Made by a program: the position numbers and the translations under genes
Notes under the pieces: generated by a model
Database searches by the model: none
What the model was told of the DNA's origin: nothing
Seen by the model: only the letters and a program-made list of their open reading frames with translations
Part shown: in pieces, positions 7,444 through 8,160 of the stretch
Layout of the letters: each line of letters begins with the position of its first letter
Position numbering within the stretch: the first letter of the stretch is position 1
NCBI GenBank assembly: GCA_964526915.1
Contig: CAZGMS010000225.1
Location: 1 to 8,160 of the forward strand
Direction: 5' to 3'
Length of the DNA stretch: 8,160 nt
DNA from: JAHJDR01 sp964526915
GTDB taxonomy: Bacteria; UBA10199; JADGCS01

Positions 7444-8022
7444 ATGACACTTAACTTCAATGTTGAGAGATATCTTCAGAATCAGAGAGGGCTTTCTTCC
7501 CAAGACAGCTTGGGGCTGTGGCACGAAATGGCTCATGCTATCACGGACCTCATCGGTGAGCGACAGGGGCACAGCCTCTACACCTCGGGGATATTGGCAA
7601 CAGAATTCGACAAAGTGCAGAGTGTCTGCCAACAGGGGTTTCACAATGGTTTGCCAACGGTCACCCCGTACGCGGCAACGAATATTATGGAGTTCACGGC
7701 AGAGACGATGACGGCTTACTTTAACGATGGCAGAGAGTTTCCTTTTCTTGTTGATGATGATCTACTCACAGGCGGCAAATTCAAAAACAGACTGGTACAA
7801 ACCAGTCCCTTGTTGTGCTTGGCCTACACGGCTTTTTTCTCGATCGATTCTCCTGTCAGATTTGACCCGTGGATTTTTTCTGACGCGGCATTGCCTTACT
7901 TGGAAAGGGCCGAACAAGAAATTGTGCATTGGCCTGACCGTGTCAAAAAGGACAGCGATGAGGACGTTCAGTATGCCATTGAATATTTGTATCGTGAGCT
8001 GACGGCACACAGAACCCACTAA
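7444..8022 (+). CDS. ATLF/M34-like zinc metallopeptidase core, N-terminus uncertain
   Basis: The frame encodes a zincin. HEMAH has its codons at 7522-7536 (two His ligands and the general-base Glu). 52 residues later comes EFTAE (first Glu at 7690, the likely third ligand), with a Tyr at 7669 exactly seven residues before it. Anthrax lethal factor has the same arrangement (H686, E687, H690, Y728, E735 in an E-F-F-A-E context), as do the related Pro-Pro endopeptidases. This points to a peptidase M34/ATLF-like domain with a complete active site. 7444 is the first ATG, giving 192 aa, but it lacks a Shine-Dalgarno. The open frame and conserved-looking sequence (WGDGSLSNAIAFYD, from about 7393) extend upstream to the hairpin repeat, and a TTG at 7228 lies inside the previous gene. 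The N-terminus is therefore probably lost, or supplied by the upstream gene through a frameshift. Substrate and cellular location are unknown. Confidence 0.65.
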   Translation: MTLNFNVERYLQNQRGLSSQDSLGLWHEMAHAITDLIGERQGHSLYTSGILATEFDKVQSVCQQGFHNGLPTVTPYAATNIMEFTAETMTAYFNDGREFPFLVDDDLLTGGKFKNRLVQTSPLLCLAYTAFFSIDSPVRFDPWIFSDAALPYLERAEQEIVHWPDRVKKDSDEDVQYAIEYLYRELTAHRTH

Positions 8023-8160
8023 AATCACGTTGCATTATATGAGCGCTGTGCTAGCTGGACGCTATACTCAGCGACATAAGTCCGATACATCTTTTGATGC
8101 TGTGTCGTTCATTGCGGTGCCTGCTCACGTACTTGCGTGTACGCTCCGCTGGCTCCTCAT
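8023..8160. other. Gene-free tail with small inverted repeats
   Basis: I see no coding region or RNA gene in these last 138 bases. CGTAC (8128-8132) and GTACG (8139-8143) are inverted repeats around a TTGCGT loop. CGCTG (8044-8048) and CAGCG (8069-8073) are another pair, 20 bases apart, with the palindrome GCTAGC between them. The section 8106-8160 looks to me like intergenic dispersed-repeat sequence, but there is only one copy in the window, so this is a guess. No U-tract terminator for the protease frame is evident. Confidence 0.3.

Noticed and set aside
7444..8022. ImmA/IrrE-type protease paired with XRE regulators
   Set aside because: The HTH-plus-HExxH context suggested it, but the Tyr-x6-Glu and EFTAE arrangement fits the lethal-factor/M34 fold much better than the ImmA/IrrE pattern.
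8023..8160. tRNA or small RNA gene at the right edge
   Set aside because: The inverted repeats are only 5 bases long and no cloverleaf, T-arm motif or terminator is present.

Overview
The window looks like a chromosomal stretch of an uncultured or little-studied Gram-negative bacterium. The evidence is a periplasmic lytic transglycosylase with a signal peptide, full-length RecF and CinA, moderate base composition, and short interspersed intergenic repeats, including a CCCCCT-type hairpin. The gene content and repeats remind me of deltaproteobacterial-grade genomes (Bdellovibrionota and similar candidate lineages), but the sequence alone does not prove this.

Layout, left to right. A perfect palindrome (1-22) sits at the 3' end of a long minus-strand gene for a soluble lytic murein transglycosylase (31-2184). 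A 244-base intergenic region (2185-2428) separates it from recF, which runs the other way (2429-3541). That gap holds degenerate heptamer repeats in two opposed blocks, which could fold as a long G-U-rich stem in plus-strand RNA, and an ACGC microsatellite with a duplicated 11-mer. recF converges on cinA (3565-4809, minus) with only 23 bases between their stops. A 110-base divergent spacer (4810-4919) then carries a -35-like hexamer and a small hairpin.

The right half is the unusual part. A 799-residue protein that I do not recognise (4920-7319, plus) appears to be built from about five consecutive helix-turn-helix-like (XRE/lambda-repressor-type) modules, followed by a basic helix, an unassigned domain and a coiled coil. 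Just after its stop lies a CCCCCT/AGGGGG hairpin repeat. Beyond it, in the +1 frame, an open frame encodes a zinc metallopeptidase core resembling the anthrax-lethal-factor/M34 (ATLF-like, Pro-Pro endopeptidase) fold, with HEMAH, a Tyr and a Glu at the family spacing. The protease frame has no good start of its own. It is one base out of register with the 799-residue gene, and its conserved-looking part begins where the hairpin repeat ends. The two may therefore be parts of one interrupted gene, a frameshifted fusion, or a gene plus a truncated protease remnant.

The slt, recF and cinA genes are ordinary housekeeping functions (peptidoglycan turnover, recombinational repair, pyridine-nucleotide salvage). 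recF is not accompanied here by dnaA, dnaN or gyrB. The last 138 bases (8023-8160) contain no gene, only small inverted repeats.
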